Shown here: positions 50,306 through 61,500 of the stretch, one piece after another | How positions within the stretch are numbered: position 1 is the first letter of the stretch | Layout: each line of letters opens with the position of its first letter | Assembly (NCBI GenBank): GCA_009760855.2 | Contig: WPIO01000024.1 | Span: 1,854,001-1,918,000, forward strand | Direction of reading: 5' to 3' | DNA: 64,000 nucleotides | Source: Cristatella mucedo | Taxonomy: Eukaryota; Bryozoa; Phylactolaemata; Cristatellidae | Translations under genes and position numbers: made by a program | The notes under the pieces: generated by a model | The model's database searches: none | Told to the model about the DNA's origin: nothing | What the model saw: only the letters and a program-made list of their open reading frames with translations

Positions 50306-51572
50306 ATAACAAACTAGCCGATTTAGCTTGCCTACGTTTCAAAAGCACACAGGAGAAGCTTCTAAAAGATTTTTGCTGAAGCACGGTAAGAGTCTTAAGC
50401 GAGGTTAGTCAGTCGTCTGAACTTAATCAATTACTGCATTTCAGGACAGGTTGTATTGCATCTGATTCTTGGCCTGCTAAAAATCTGGACGGCCTTTCAG
50501 CCGGCTTCTCTTCAGTAAAACTGGAGTAATATTACTTCAGAGACTCGCAAGAGTGTGATAGACTCCAGGCAGTACAAGTACATGGCAGTAGTATGGCCAT
50601 GTGAATATGTCGGGAGGCAGGCTGGCTCTGGCGAGTGGAGACCATGGCAAGAGACATGAGCAAGCACAATTACAGGAAATTTGGTGGGTACACCTGTACG
50701 GGGCAAGCATAACTGCATGCAACTTGGTGGGTAAATCCACAACACCATTTTGTTTAATTTTGAATTAAAACCATAATTTTCTGACGTTAATTCGGTAAAT
50801 GGCAGCTGATGTGCAGTGCATCATAAGTGGACCGGCATTTCTGTGCTTGGTTGAATTTAGCTTCACCTGCTTTTCTTTCGAGTTACTGCGAATGTGAAAA
50901 GACTGCCGCCCCAGTTAACACTAGAGAGACTGACGGAACAATCGATGGAACACTGCTGCAGGATAAACCGGGATTCCTACTTACTCCTCTATTTCATATC
51001 ACACATAACACTGCAATAGGTGGTGCATTAGCCACTGCAATATTAACATACCCATTCATGTCAATAATGATAACTTAGTTTTGACGATACACATTAATTA
51101 GTCTGCTTCCACTGCTATCAAGCTTAGATAATGCCAACACCGGTCGTCAAAATGATATTCGAGAGGATTGATTTGAAAATCAAAGATCTTAATACTGATA
51201 GTTGCTTTTGAAAAAAACTAATAGCCGATTGCCATGTTTCAATAGACGTGCTCTAGATTTCTCTCAAAACTGTGCACGCACCATTTGTAAGACCTCCTTA
51301 TAATCGGAGCATCTGGAAATGCTTAGTAATGATTCGGCAGCTGAATACAGAAACAACAGACTTAGCATTACTACCTCACTTCAGAGCTGCATCCAAACTA
51401 AAGTTCTTCTCCACCTAACAACTAAGTATAGGCTGTACAGGCTATCGAGGAGCTCAAATCAGTTACACAACTTGTATACGCATGCTGGCTTAAAAGAACC
51501 TAGAGGATCAACAAGCTAGACCATGCCTTCCAGCCAGAGTGTGGTCTGAAATACCTTAACAGAGAGTGTGAA
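50306..51572. other. No recognised feature
   Basis: Short frames on both strands; the plus-strand 83-codon frame at 50827-51078 has no recognised domain. Confidence 0.35.
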
Positions 51573-51576
51573 GTAG

Positions 51577-51846
51577 TGTAGTTTGATTGCCGTCGCACAC
51601 TGCACAAAACGCCAGCCGACGAACAACACTACCAGTTTATTCGACCATGCACGGAGCCGGAGGAAGAGTCACTGCCCTCCTGCAGACGTTCGTCCATTTC
51701 TGTCGTCTGAGGTACGGGAAAGCTGTGCCCTGATTCGTTAGCGTTGTTGCTAATGCATAGCTGCGCTCCGATTGGCTAGCCGGTGGTCGGGAGGGCCACC
51801 CAGACTAGTACTGTCACAGGCTGGGGTATACATAAACAAAGCCACA
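51577..51846. repeat. Left LTR
   Basis: 270 bases, TG...CA ends. Compared with the right copy it lacks a ~29-base internal segment (next to tagtactg) and carries scattered substitutions, so the insertion is not brand new. Confidence 0.8.
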
Positions 51847-52159
51847 TGCCCGCCTGATCTAGAGATATATCTACGGCGCATTCTCCACGTTTTTGAAGCA
51901 AGAAGGCTAAATAGTAAGCACATAGTCCTCATAGCCTGCCGGTCTGCTCCCTTAATTAAGAGGCTAAGTAACGGCTGCTCGGAGGAGGGAGGCGACCGAA
52001 CGACCTGTGCAAACAAGCCGGCTGCGTTTGACATTTGCTTTAAAGCGTCGCCGGGCCACATATCTCTCCTCCTCTGGCGCCTCACCGGCCTGCGCAGTCT
52101 CGCAGCCCACAGGTGTATCCCACACCACCACCACTTCGAAAGCCACCATCGCGACTTTG

Positions 52160-52505
52160 GGCGTCGCCGCATCGTCTCCGGTCGCCGCCGCATCTTTGTG
52201 CGCAGCAGCGTTTCCAACCTGTGCCGCATCACCGACCTGCACAGCATCTCCAATCTGCACCTCGTCTCCGGCCTTCGCTGCGTCGTAGCCCGTCAGCATC
52301 ACCGATGAGTCTCCGACCTTTGCCGCGTCTCCGACCTGTGCAGAATCTCCAACCTGCCTCCCATCCTCGACCTGCACCGCATCTCCAAACTGCGCCTCGT
52401 CTCCGGCCTTCGCTGCATCGCAGCCCATCAGCATCGCCCACGAGTCTCCAACCTCTGCCGCGTCTCCGACCTATGCAGTGTCTACGACCTGCATCGCATC
52501 ACAAC
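52160..52505 (+). repeat. 15-bp coding-type minisatellite in the LTR element interior
   Basis: Imperfect 15-base units of the type tctccgacctgtgcc, grouped in a 135-base higher-order repeat (52247-52381 and from 52382). All steps are multiples of three, so a pentapeptide ASPTC-type repeat is kept in one plus-strand frame (interrupted by one TAG in the first block where the second has CAG). A GDA.QV-type repeat is kept on the minus strand. A 295-codon plus-strand frame (52113-53000, Pro/Arg/Ser-rich) runs through the same region. Whether any frame is translated is unknown. Confidence 0.65.
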
Positions 52506-53060
52506 CCACAGGCTCGTCGCAGGCCAACGTCACCTTCAAGGCTTTCGCTGCCTCAAAGGTCGTTGCCTCACTGCATACCGTCGGGGTGTGGCAAACCGTC
52601 GCAGCCTGGATCGCTGCCGGCATGTGCTCCACAGTGGCATCCTGTAAAACCATTGTCGCCCGGCACACCATCGGCGATTGCTGATGTTGCATCTGGTCCC
52701 GTCTGTCGCCGCCCTCTCTTCGACGAGCGTTTACTAACTCAGCGCTCAGCAACCGCGCTTTACCTACCGACCGAGCAAGTGCTGTTACTGAAGCCTTACG
52801 AAGCAGATATATCAGTAGTCATCCTTGACTGTCTTTGGCTGGTAAGAGTACACGTAGAATGCGCTTCCTTCCAGGAAGAGAGGCAAATACTTGTGCCAAA
52901 CTGTTGGATTGACACCAGACAGCTTGAGCCTCTGCTCCGATTCAAGCAGCCAAGTTGCAAAGTCATCACCGACTTAAAAATGCTCAAGCAACATTGCTGA
53001 AAGCTACCACCACCCTACCACTTGCGCTCTACGCCCGGGCCAATTACCGCCGAAATAGCT

Positions 53061-53359
53061 TGTAGTTTGATTGCCGTCGAGCACTGCACAAAAAACCAGC
53101 TGACGAGCAACACCACCAGTTTATTCGACCATGCACCGAGCCAGAGGAACCGTCAATGCCCTCCTGCAGACGTTCGTCCGTTTCTGTCGTCTGTGGTACC
53201 GGAATGCTGCGCTCTGATTGGTTAGTGTTAATGCTAAGGCCTAGCTGCACTCCGAATGGCTAGCCGGTGGTCGGGAGGGCCACCCAGCCTAGTACTGGCA
53301 GATAAAAATATTTAGGCTCGTTACTGTCACAGGCTGGGGTATGCATAAACGAAGCCACA
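53061..53359. repeat. Right LTR
   Basis: 299 bases. It includes the extra segment ggcagataaaaatatttagg at about 53298-53317, an AT-rich TATA-like stretch absent from the left LTR. Confidence 0.8.
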
Positions 53360-53363
53360 GTAG

Positions 53364-53749
53364 TAGAAGCAGCTCATCAGATCAAAGCCAATGAATATAT
53401 GCGGGATTAGCATAATTTCACAGAAAACAGTGCTTTACTCGCCAACGAGAAATGTTAGACGCCCCTGCTGCACCGAGATAAAACTCGAGGTCCCTCGATC
53501 TAATTCAAGAGAAATTGAAGGGCAAGTTAGGACTCAAAACCTAGCGAGCAATTGAGGTTGGGATAACGCGATTCTAAAGGATTGCCAATACGTAGGAAGA
53601 GGTAGCAGTTTGACTGGAAGCTCAAGTTTTCAACTCACGTTTTGTTTGGGATTCCTACTCTATAGCGTGACTGGATAATGTGTCTACCTCTAAGGTTGCC
53701 TCGCATGAACACTTCCATTCAAATAGATGAGCTCCGTGGGTAGCGTTCG
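53364..53749. other. No recognised feature
   Basis: Nothing recognised between the LTR element and the next LINE fragment. Confidence 0.4.
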
Positions 53750-53970
53750 GGCACTTAATTTAAGGTCCTCAAATTCTAGTGCTCCTGCCTACCTAACCGA
53801 GCGCTTAGCATTGTATGGCCAGCTCTTCTGGCCCAAGTCGTGCTTCAGTGTCTATAACTTACCTCAAATCCTTTGGAGATATTGCCTTCAGTTCGCATGC
53901 TTCCAAACGTGTAACCTCACTACCGATTGGTGTCAAGATATTCCCATGAAATGACGTTTCAAAAGCTAAA
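53750..53970 (+). mobile_element. Decayed LINE C-terminal fragment
   Basis: Encodes SSAPAYLTERL and, frame-shifted, LKSFGDIAFSSHASK and SLPIGVK, the LINE C-terminal landmarks. No 3' UTR. Confidence 0.65.
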
Positions 53971-54325
53971 AGTTAACTGGTCCCCCAGGGCATCTATTGG
54001 GACGTTGTAAAATGTATTGCCCTAAACGCGTTGCTTGTTGGGCAATATGCTGCCTTGGCAATCGAGTTGAAGATACTAATTCCAAGTAAAGTGCAGACCT
54101 ACTTCGGCAGCCTTCTCTCTATTATACGGTGCAATTTAACAGTTTAAACAACATATCTGATGCAGCTGCTACATAATTTTATATGTGGACAAGCAAGTAA
54201 TGCCTTTCAGAATTTCCAGAACGAACTCGGTGAAGAGTTTCATCTAATAACAAGTACACTCCGGAGCACTTAACTAGAGCTACAGTTAGCCTAGAGAGAT
54301 CAAAACATGAGCCGGTGGCAGCACA
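53971..54325. other. No recognised feature
   Basis: Nothing recognised. Confidence 0.4.
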
Positions 54326-54775
54326 CTTTAGTCGGGGTATGGACATTTCCCCCTGGGGGAGGAAATCCCCCTCCGATACATAGTTTAGGTTTTAGGGTTT
54401 AGAGTATAGCATTTATGGTTTAGGTTTTAGGGCGGGCTGTGCTTCCGCTGCCTAAATCCACCCTTGCTTGTATTATGTGCTTTAATTAGTATGTATTAGG
54501 GCATAGCTAGATCTTTTGAGCTCTCGGCATACTCAGTAGACCTCTGAGGCTTAGCTCTCGTTTGCAGGAACTCGTGGCACGTTGTAGCCAGAGCCAGCTT
54601 TAAAGTGTATGAACAAGTGCCTGGCGGCATCAAACGGGACCGAACTGTATAGCTAGCTGCGGCAGCAGCCGCTGCTTGCTCCCTTGAAACCACCATTCCA
54701 AGCCATCCATTCTTCTAATTATACAGTTATTTTATTTTAATTGAGCATTAACTTCATTTGATCATATACACACAC

Positions 54776-54869
<94 letters not shown>

Positions 54870-54993
54870 GTGTGTATTCATAGTTTTACTTTTGTCAACA
54901 TAGGGGAAATGTCCTACCCTGAGGGAAGGAAATGTCCTAGGGTCTACCAGGGGGGGGGAAGTCCAGGGGGAAATGTCCTACAACCCTTTAGTC
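54326..54993. mobile_element. MITE-like element with inverted ends and 8-bp target duplication
   Basis: The 652-base element (54334-54985) starts ggggtatggacatttccccc and, read from the other end, ggttgtaggacatttccccc. It is flanked on both sides by ctttagtc (54326-54333 and 54986-54993). No transposase is encoded. Internal partial repeats of the terminal motif occur (54355-54372, 54902-54950). It also contains TTTAGGG-like steps at 54385-54432 and a long (CA)n tract. Eight-base duplications are typical of hAT-like and some other DNA transposons; superfamily is not established. Confidence 0.75.
54768..54876. repeat. (CA)n microsatellite
   Basis: About 90 bases of CA with one CG interruption, ending in tatatatatgtgtgt. 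It lies inside the MITE-like element. Confidence 0.97.
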
Positions 54994-55559
54994 AATGTGT
55001 TAGAGATGAATTTTTATTCTGACCGAGCTCTTGGCTGACTACATCGAAATGAAAGTGGAGGATATACAAAACAGGTCTCATAGCCTATTGCAAACATTGC
55101 GACCTCATTGCACATGCTCAAGGTGACACCTGATTCCATTCTCCAGACTTATCGGACAGATTAGAAATGGCAAGGTAATCATTACCTCTGCTCTAGTTTG
55201 CAATATAGGCTGAGTCACACTAGAACCCCTTTCTGGAAGCAATTGACTGCTACTTACATTATAGGTAAACAACGATCAGATTTGACCATCGTATTTATAC
55301 TTTGTAATTACATGCAATAAAGACAAAAACGATCAAAATGCTTGAAAGTAACACTTAATATATTTTTTTTAAATCAAAGTCGGAACTCTTCAGCTTAATC
55401 AAGCGAATAGTGGCTACATGAAAGCCTCGAGATAACGCCACGGGTCATAGATGACCAGGCGATACTGCCAAAGATGTTTGAAAAATTCTGCAACCGATTT
55501 ACTACAGTCAAACCTCAATGTTTTTTTAAACCATCCATTGGAATACTAGACAATCGTGC
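54994..55559. other. No recognised feature
   Basis: Nothing recognised. Confidence 0.4.
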
Positions 55560-56650
55560 CACAGTGACCTAAATCTCATTCTAGGCACTTTAAATGTGCT
55601 GTAAACAAGCCACGTCAACGAGTTACTGATAACATGCAGTGTTAGTGCTAGTAGGCACACAAAGAACAATTTACACGGACCCCGGCAAATGCATGGAGGG
55701 GCAGGTGCATTTTTGGCATCTTTTTAAATGCCTTCAAGTCAGGGGATGTCGTGAGGTTAGTTGTGATTTCCGTTAGCTTACAGGGACAGCTTAACAACTC
55801 AAGTCAAATGAGTAGGTAGTACGATGGTCTCATATAGGAACATGTTTGAGTGGTAGGGCAGAGCAAGAGAATTAAGAGACCTATAAGTGAGGAACAAATC
55901 CTTGGTATCGATAGGCTGCTGGATGGGTAGCCAGTTCAGGTCGTTGAAAACTGGTGCAGTGTAGCCAGTGCGACGGTCATGACAACAGGCCTAGCTGGAG
56001 AGAACATAGTTGAATCCCCTTGTGCAAAACCCTAAAACACAGCTATCGAGCACCGGCAGCTCTCGGGCCGACTCAGTGGGTAGCCCTAAGCAGGAATAGG
56101 CTTGATAGCCATAACTATGCCTATCGGCCTATCATGCATGCTCACAAGCAAGATTAGAGCCGATCGATAAAGAACCTTACTGCAAAATAAAGACCTGCCA
56201 GTAATGACTGATAGAAGTCAAGACAGTATGCCGCGATGGACGGACCAACTTGTGTGTGGTATCTCTGTCTAAGGTAGCCCAAAGCTTTGCAATGTGCTGT
56301 TGCTGAAAGTAGGCAGACATGACTGTGGAACTTCAGTCGTCATACACAAAGAACCCATTTTTATAGGAAGGCAGCCTAATGACTAGCCCAACAACCCGGT
56401 TTTTCTGTTCTACTCTCGCTCAAAGCCATAGGGTTTTCCTAAAGTGCTGACTCCATCGCCATATTTAATGCCAGTCGAGTCCTAGCACGGCAATTATGCT
56501 GGCAGTAATTCAATAAAGGTGGGCACGGCTAACTTAGCATGCATGGATTCAAAGTTAAGCTGAATCTCGAGATTTAGGCAGACTAAACCACTGCAATGTC
56601 TAAAACAAGAGTAAGAAGGCAAAAGATGATGCTCTGGGAAGTCGCTATAC
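55560..56650 (-). mobile_element. Decayed LINE, RT part to 3' end
   Basis: Minus strand. An LQWF RT landmark lies near 56600-56585, the YF.G-type region follows in broken frames, and the segment before the C-terminus (CLLSATAHCKALGYL) is at about 56320-56260. It ends in ctcattctaggcactttaaatg (3' end) near 55575. Old copy. Confidence 0.6.
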
Positions 56651-57289
56651 ATGCTTTCAATATTCTGTTAGGTGGCATCGTTGGAAAACAGGTCTACCAT
56701 TTAGGAGCCGGTAGAGCTTAACTTCAATCCAGGCCCGAGGTCACACCAACAACAACAGATTTAGGCAAGGCCTTGCTAAGCAAAATACCAGCCTAAACGT
56801 TGCAAGCACTGCCTTTATTTGGTCTGGGGTATCGATTAGGCAGAGAAATTAAGTGAGCACACGCCAACATAAACAGATAATTCACTAAGCCTTGGATATA
56901 TAACGACCCCTCCCACGAATGTAGATGTGTTTCTTTTCACAATTAATAATAATGTATGTTGATGTAATAATTAAGCTAAATTCAGGCTTTCAATGTCATG
57001 CAACTGCATTTGTACTTTGATCCCCCATCCTTCTCGCCGCCCTAAATAGAGCCTGCTGACTGCTTCATTGTTGGCTGCAGAATTCTTCTTAAACTCAAGT
57101 TCTAACGAAAATCGCATACAGAAACGATACAGATAAGACCTTTTTTAAAGTGAATCTGATTATTATTTGACCGTAGCACGTAAGAAATTACGTACTAATG
57201 GATATCTAAACGCTTATCGCTACGAGCTGCTGGTTCTCCAACACAAGTGGGCACCATAACTATGCTGGCAGCAAGTAGCATGCATATAA
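56651..57289. other. No recognised feature
   Basis: Could include further decayed LINE sequence near 56700-56760; otherwise nothing recognised. Confidence 0.35.
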
Positions 57290-58140
57290 TAATAATAACA
57301 ATAATGCACTTGATAAAGCCCCTCAGCGAAATCAATATCTATCTAGGTGCTTTAAATTTGCTGCTAAGGAAAACGCAATTTAATGGTGAGAACCATCACG
57401 CTTAATAAACGACATGAATAACATGGTTAGGGGTGACATGCACAGGGGCAGCATGTAAATGTGGTTAGTGGCAGCATGCACAGTGTCAGCACTCATTAGC
57501 ACAAGTAAATGATGAATCACAGGGACCCACTAAATGCTGTCCTAAATAGATGCTTTTTCAAGTTCTTTTTGAATGTGGTCAAGTCAGGTCATGTTCTGAT
57601 GCAAGTTGGGAGGGAGTTCCAGGCGTTGGGAGCATTCGAGCCAAATGCATGGTCTCCAATGGATTTGAGGTTTGTAGGAGGTATTGGTAAACTGTTGGAT
57701 TCCAAAAAGCAGGTGGTACGATGCTTGGCCTGGTGATGGAGTAAATCTGAGAGATAGGCTGGAGCCAAAGAATGAAGTGACATAAAAGTGAGCGACAAAA
57801 CCTTGAACTCGATCCATTGCTTGACTGGGAGCCAGTGCAGGTCGACGAGAAGTGGTGTGGTGTGATGTGGCAACTGAGACGTTCACGACAGACAAGCCTA
57901 GCCGCAGAGTTTTGCACCATCTGTAATCGCCTGATTGCACATGCCAGTAAGCCAGTACACAGAGAGTCACAGAAGTCAAGATGGAATGTCACGAATGCAT
58001 GGACCAACTTAGACGTGGTATCCTTATCTAAACAAGCCCGAATTTTAGCAATGTTGTGCAGCTGAAAGTATGCGGACTTGACTGTGGAGCTGATGTGGTC
58101 GTCTAACAAGAGGTCACTTTGGAACATGGCATATAGATTT
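57290..58140 (-). mobile_element. 5'-truncated LINE, C-terminal region to ATT tail
   Basis: Minus strand, open for 182 codons at 58127-57579: FQSDLLLDDHISSTVKSAY, LDKDTTSKLVHAFV, CAIRRLQMVQNSAARLVCRE. It then runs out of frame through DLHWLPVKQ and the C-terminus, followed by the 3' UTR and (ATT)n at 57285-57300. Best-preserved truncated copy of the main LINE. Confidence 0.88.
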
Positions 58141-58164
58141 CGAGCTGATTCAATAGAAGATAAA

Positions 58165-58352
58165 TAAATAAATAAATAAATCCTAGCTGATTAAACAGCC
58201 TTTTTTGCATAGCGACAGAAGAACTTTTACGGCTATCACCGCCGCTTGCAGTGGCGATAAAGAATCGCCCACAGCAGGAATCGAACCCACGACCTCGGGA
58301 CCGAGGTCGTGAAAGCAACCGCCTTACCTAGTGTGCCATCACGGCTCACCAC
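58165..58352 (-). mobile_element. tRNA-derived SINE, family B
   Basis: Minus strand: tRNA head (gatggcacactaggtaaggc; ggtcgtgggttcgattcctg, perfect B box), body shared with 50151-50305, and an (ATTT)n tail at about 58161-58182. A hairpin is visible in cacgacctcggtcccgaggt. It sits between two oppositely oriented LINE pieces. Not a functional tRNA gene. Confidence 0.78.
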
Positions 58353-58359
58353 GATATGC

Positions 58360-58945
58360 TGGCATACCACTTCTTGCCGACCTGCACTGGCTACCAGTCA
58401 AGCAATGGATCGACTTCAACGTTTTGTTGCTCCTTTCAGGTCACTTCATTCTTTGGCACCAGCCAACCTATCAGATCTACTGTCCACAGGCCATGCATCG
58501 CACCAACTGCTTTTCGTAGACTAACTGTTTAGAAATACCTCGTAAAAACATCAAATCCTTTAGAGACCAAGCGTTTATTTCGTACGCTCCCAAAGCCTGG
58601 AATTCACTCCCGACTTCGATCAAGACGTCCACTGGCACATTTAAAAAGAACTTAAAAAGGGAATAATATATGACACCAGTAAGCAGGTCCCTGTGATTCG
58701 TCCTTCATGTGCTTATGTGTGCTGACACTGTGCACGCTGCCACTAACCACACTTGCATGCTGACCCTGTGCATGACACCCCTAACCATGTTATTCGTGTT
58801 GTTTATCGAGCATGATACCGTTCAGCATTCGACTGTTACCTTTTCAGAAAAGCTAGAGCAAGTACAAATTAAATTAAAAATTTAAAGAGATTGAGTTTTC
58901 TGAGAGCGCTTTATCAAGTTTATCCTTATTGTTATTATCCTCCAC
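58360..58945 (+). mobile_element. 5'-truncated LINE 3' end
   Basis: Starts at the LADLHWLPVKQWIDF block and runs through APANLSDL, the LKSF and NSLPTS landmarks, the 3' UTR (gctgccactaaccacacttg) and ctttatcaagtttatccttatt. A short insertion (aaaagctagagcaagtac) interrupts the usual gcagcaaatgtaaag. Confidence 0.8.
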
Positions 58946-58989
58946 TGACTTCCACAGTCTCAAACTCCCTCAGCTCCCAAATGACATGT

Positions 58990-59830
58990 ATTGCCCATAT
59001 TTACACCTAGGCTGAAGCAAACGTTTGAATTTGAATGACAACGTAAACCTGTTACTAGTCATGGGCATATATCTAGCTACTCCGAACAAGAAAGCCTAAT
59101 TCTCATAAGCAGCTCGACCAGCACATCTCCAGTAGCCTTTGCAAAGCGCCGTGTTGGTCAAAATCCTCAATGACTTATCGCTAGATAACTAAATAAGCTC
59201 TCCAGACAAGTCTGCCTACCTTCACTTGTGTAACACAGACACAATTTGGGCTTTCGTATATAAGGACCCAACAGCCAAGCCGGTCCAAGTATTCGTTACG
59301 TGCCAAATAGACTTTCGTAATTCACTTTTTGCATTTCTTTCTGCCGGTCCAAGAGGAGTCCAACAGCTGGTGTAAAACTAGGTAGGGAAGCTTATGTGTC
59401 AAAAAATGACAACTGCTAATCCGCCTCGACAATCTTTGCTAGCTGCCTATCAGATAACATTTTGTATCGACACCAAGATCCTGTCACCCACCTTTCGGCC
59501 CCTCCATTCTCAAGCCCCGGCCTACCAATGTGAATGGGTTCAAACAGTAGCCTCCATTATGCCAACAGCTCGTCTAAGTATGGCCGATTACCTGTGCCCC
59601 TAACTAAGTTCAAATCTCTTTGTGACCGTGCCTTAAGCTACCGTGCTTCAACAGCTTGGAGCTCTCTACCATCTGCCATTCAAAAAGCAGCAAACCCCAA
59701 CCTCTTCCATCCACAATTTGTTCTGTCAAGTGACCTACACATTTGCCTGGTTGTACGAAACCAAACTGGGCATGCCGTGTTATGGACAACAGCAAAAAGC
59801 TCAGTTATAGCACTTCACTAAACTAATCTC
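58990..59830 (+). mobile_element. Decayed LINE, C-terminal half
   Basis: Plus strand, many stops. The clearest part is at 59534-59740: SSLHYANSSSKYGRLPVP, then LTKFKSLCDRALSYRAST and AWSSLPSAIQKA. The LLVMG-like VTSHGHI segment is near 59055. A more diverged relative of the main LINE. Confidence 0.65.
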
Positions 59831-60064
59831 CATTCAACAAATTACATGCTAATAAGTGGGGGAAGGGTCCTAATAACCAACGGCCAAAGTCTCTTCTTGG
59901 TTGCTTTTCCATACTTATCTCTGCATAACAACTTAGAAGATTTAAATGAATTTTACGAGTTCTTATGCATATGTATTGAGACCATTCTCTCTATGGCTCT
60001 GTATAAAGAACTTTTTCAGAAGGTCTCCAATTTTCAGCTCATTTTATTATCTGCTGAGGTCATC

Positions 60065-60650
60065 TAATAACAATAATAATAATAATTATTATATTTGTAT
60101 AGCATCTTCACAGAACTCAATTTATTTCTCGGCATAACATTTGCTGCAAGGGAAGCATGATGAATAGTTAGTGGTAGCATACTAAATGGCAACAAGAATG
60201 GAATAGTTGGAGGTGACATGCACAAGGTCAGCATGCAAATATGATTAGTGGCAGCATGCACAGTATCAGCATAGATAAGCACACAAAGGTCGAATCGCAC
60301 GGGTCAACAAAATCAAGTGATAAATATGATGCATTTCTGGCTTTTGTTTAAACGCCATCAAATCAGGGGATATCTTAACTCCAGTCGAAATACAGTTCCA
60401 CGGTTTGGAAGCATACGAATTAAAAGCATGGTTTCCAAAGGATTTCAGGTTGCTAAGATTTGAAGATAAATGATTAGATTCAGGAAAGCAGGTGGTACGA
60501 TGCATAACCTGGTGGGAAGTAGATCTTATAGGGTAAGCTGAAGCCACAGGATAACGAGACCTAAAAGTGACTGTCCTTGAGGTCGATGCATTCTTTGCTT
60601 GACTGGGAGGTAGTGCAGGTAGGCGAGTGAAGTGGCAACTGTGCTGCTCA
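60065..60650 (-). mobile_element. 5'-truncated LINE 3' end
   Basis: Minus strand: LPALPPSQAKNASTS (out of frame), TSHQVMHRTTCFPESNHL, LKSFGNHAFNSYASK and PWNCISTGVKISPDLMAFK, then the 3' UTR and (TAA)n at 60067-60084. Confidence 0.8.
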
Positions 60651-60659
60651 CGACAATAA

Positions 60660-61500
60660 TAACGATAATAATAATAAACTTGATGAAGTGCCCTCACAAA
60701 ACTCAATCTCTTTCTAGGCGCTTTAAATTTGCTGCAAAGGGAAACGCGATTGAATGGTGAGTAATATCAAGCTTGATAAACAACATGAATAACATGATTA
60801 GGGGTGATATGCACAGGATCAGCATACAAGTGTGGTTAGTGGCAACATGCACACTGTCAACACGCATAGGCACATAAGTGACGAACCATAGAGACTCACT
60901 AAATGCTGTCCTAAATAGGTGTTTTTAAGTTCATTTTAAATGTGGTCAACTCAGGGGATGTTATGACGTAAGTCGATCGTGAGTTCCAGGCTTTGGTAGC
61001 AGATAAACTAAATGCATGGTCTCCAAAGCATTTGAGGTTTGAACAAGGCATTGGCAGACTGTTGGATTCCGAAAAGCAGATGGTACGATGGTTGGCCTGG
61101 TGGGGGAGTAGATCCGAGAGATAGGCTACAGCCAAAGAACGAAGTGACCTAAAAGTGAGCAACAGAAACCTTGAAGTCGATCTGTTGCTTGACTGGGAGC
61201 CAGTGCAGGTCGGCAAGAAGTGGTGTAATGTGGCAACTGCCACGTCACGACATACAAGCCTAGCCACGAAGTTTTGCACCGGCTGTAATCGCCTGATTGC
61301 AGATGCCGGTAAGCCAGTAAGGAGAGAGTTACAGAAGTGAAGATGTCACGAATGCATGGACCAACTTAGACGTCGTATCTTTATCTAAACAAGCCTGAAG
61401 TTTAGCAATGTTGTGCAGCTCAAAGTAGGCAGACTTGATTGTGGAGCTGATCTGGTCGTCTAACGAGAGGTCACTTTGGAACTACACCTAGATTTCGAGA
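60660..61500 (-). mobile_element. 5'-truncated LINE 3' end
   Basis: Minus strand, starting 5' at the DLSLDDQISSTIKSAY block near 61460 and ending in the 3' UTR and (ATT)n at about 60656-60680. It lies directly upstream of, and in the same orientation as, the copy at 60065-60650. C-terminal landmarks include LRSLAVAYLSDLL and ESNSLP. Confidence 0.82.

Larger units (their letters stand above)
51573..53363. mobile_element. Small non-autonomous LTR retroelement (TRIM-like) with 4-bp target duplication
   Basis: Direct repeats 51577-51846 and 53061-53359 both start tgtagtttgattgcc and end aagccaca (TG...CA), and are flanked by the same four bases gtag (51573-51576, 53360-53363). The whole is about 1.78 kb with a 1.2 kb GC-rich interior. 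No protease, RT, RNase H or integrase is encoded. I see no clear tRNA primer-binding site after the left repeat and no clean polypurine tract before the right one, so orientation is undetermined. It would need proteins from an autonomous element. The size fits terminal-repeat retrotransposons in miniature. Confidence 0.78.

Noticed and set aside
50827-51078. 83-codon plus-strand frame and an opposite-strand exon candidate
   Set aside because: No recognised domain; phases do not fit the gene model.
51750-52434. Overlapping 156-178 codon open frames on both strands
   Set aside because: They lie in GC-rich minisatellite sequence of the LTR element interior, where stop codons are rare by composition; no domain or start context favours any of them.
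58270-58345. tRNA gene
   Set aside because: Good A/B boxes, but the sequence continues into a shared SINE body and ATTT tail, and no clean acceptor stem is evident.
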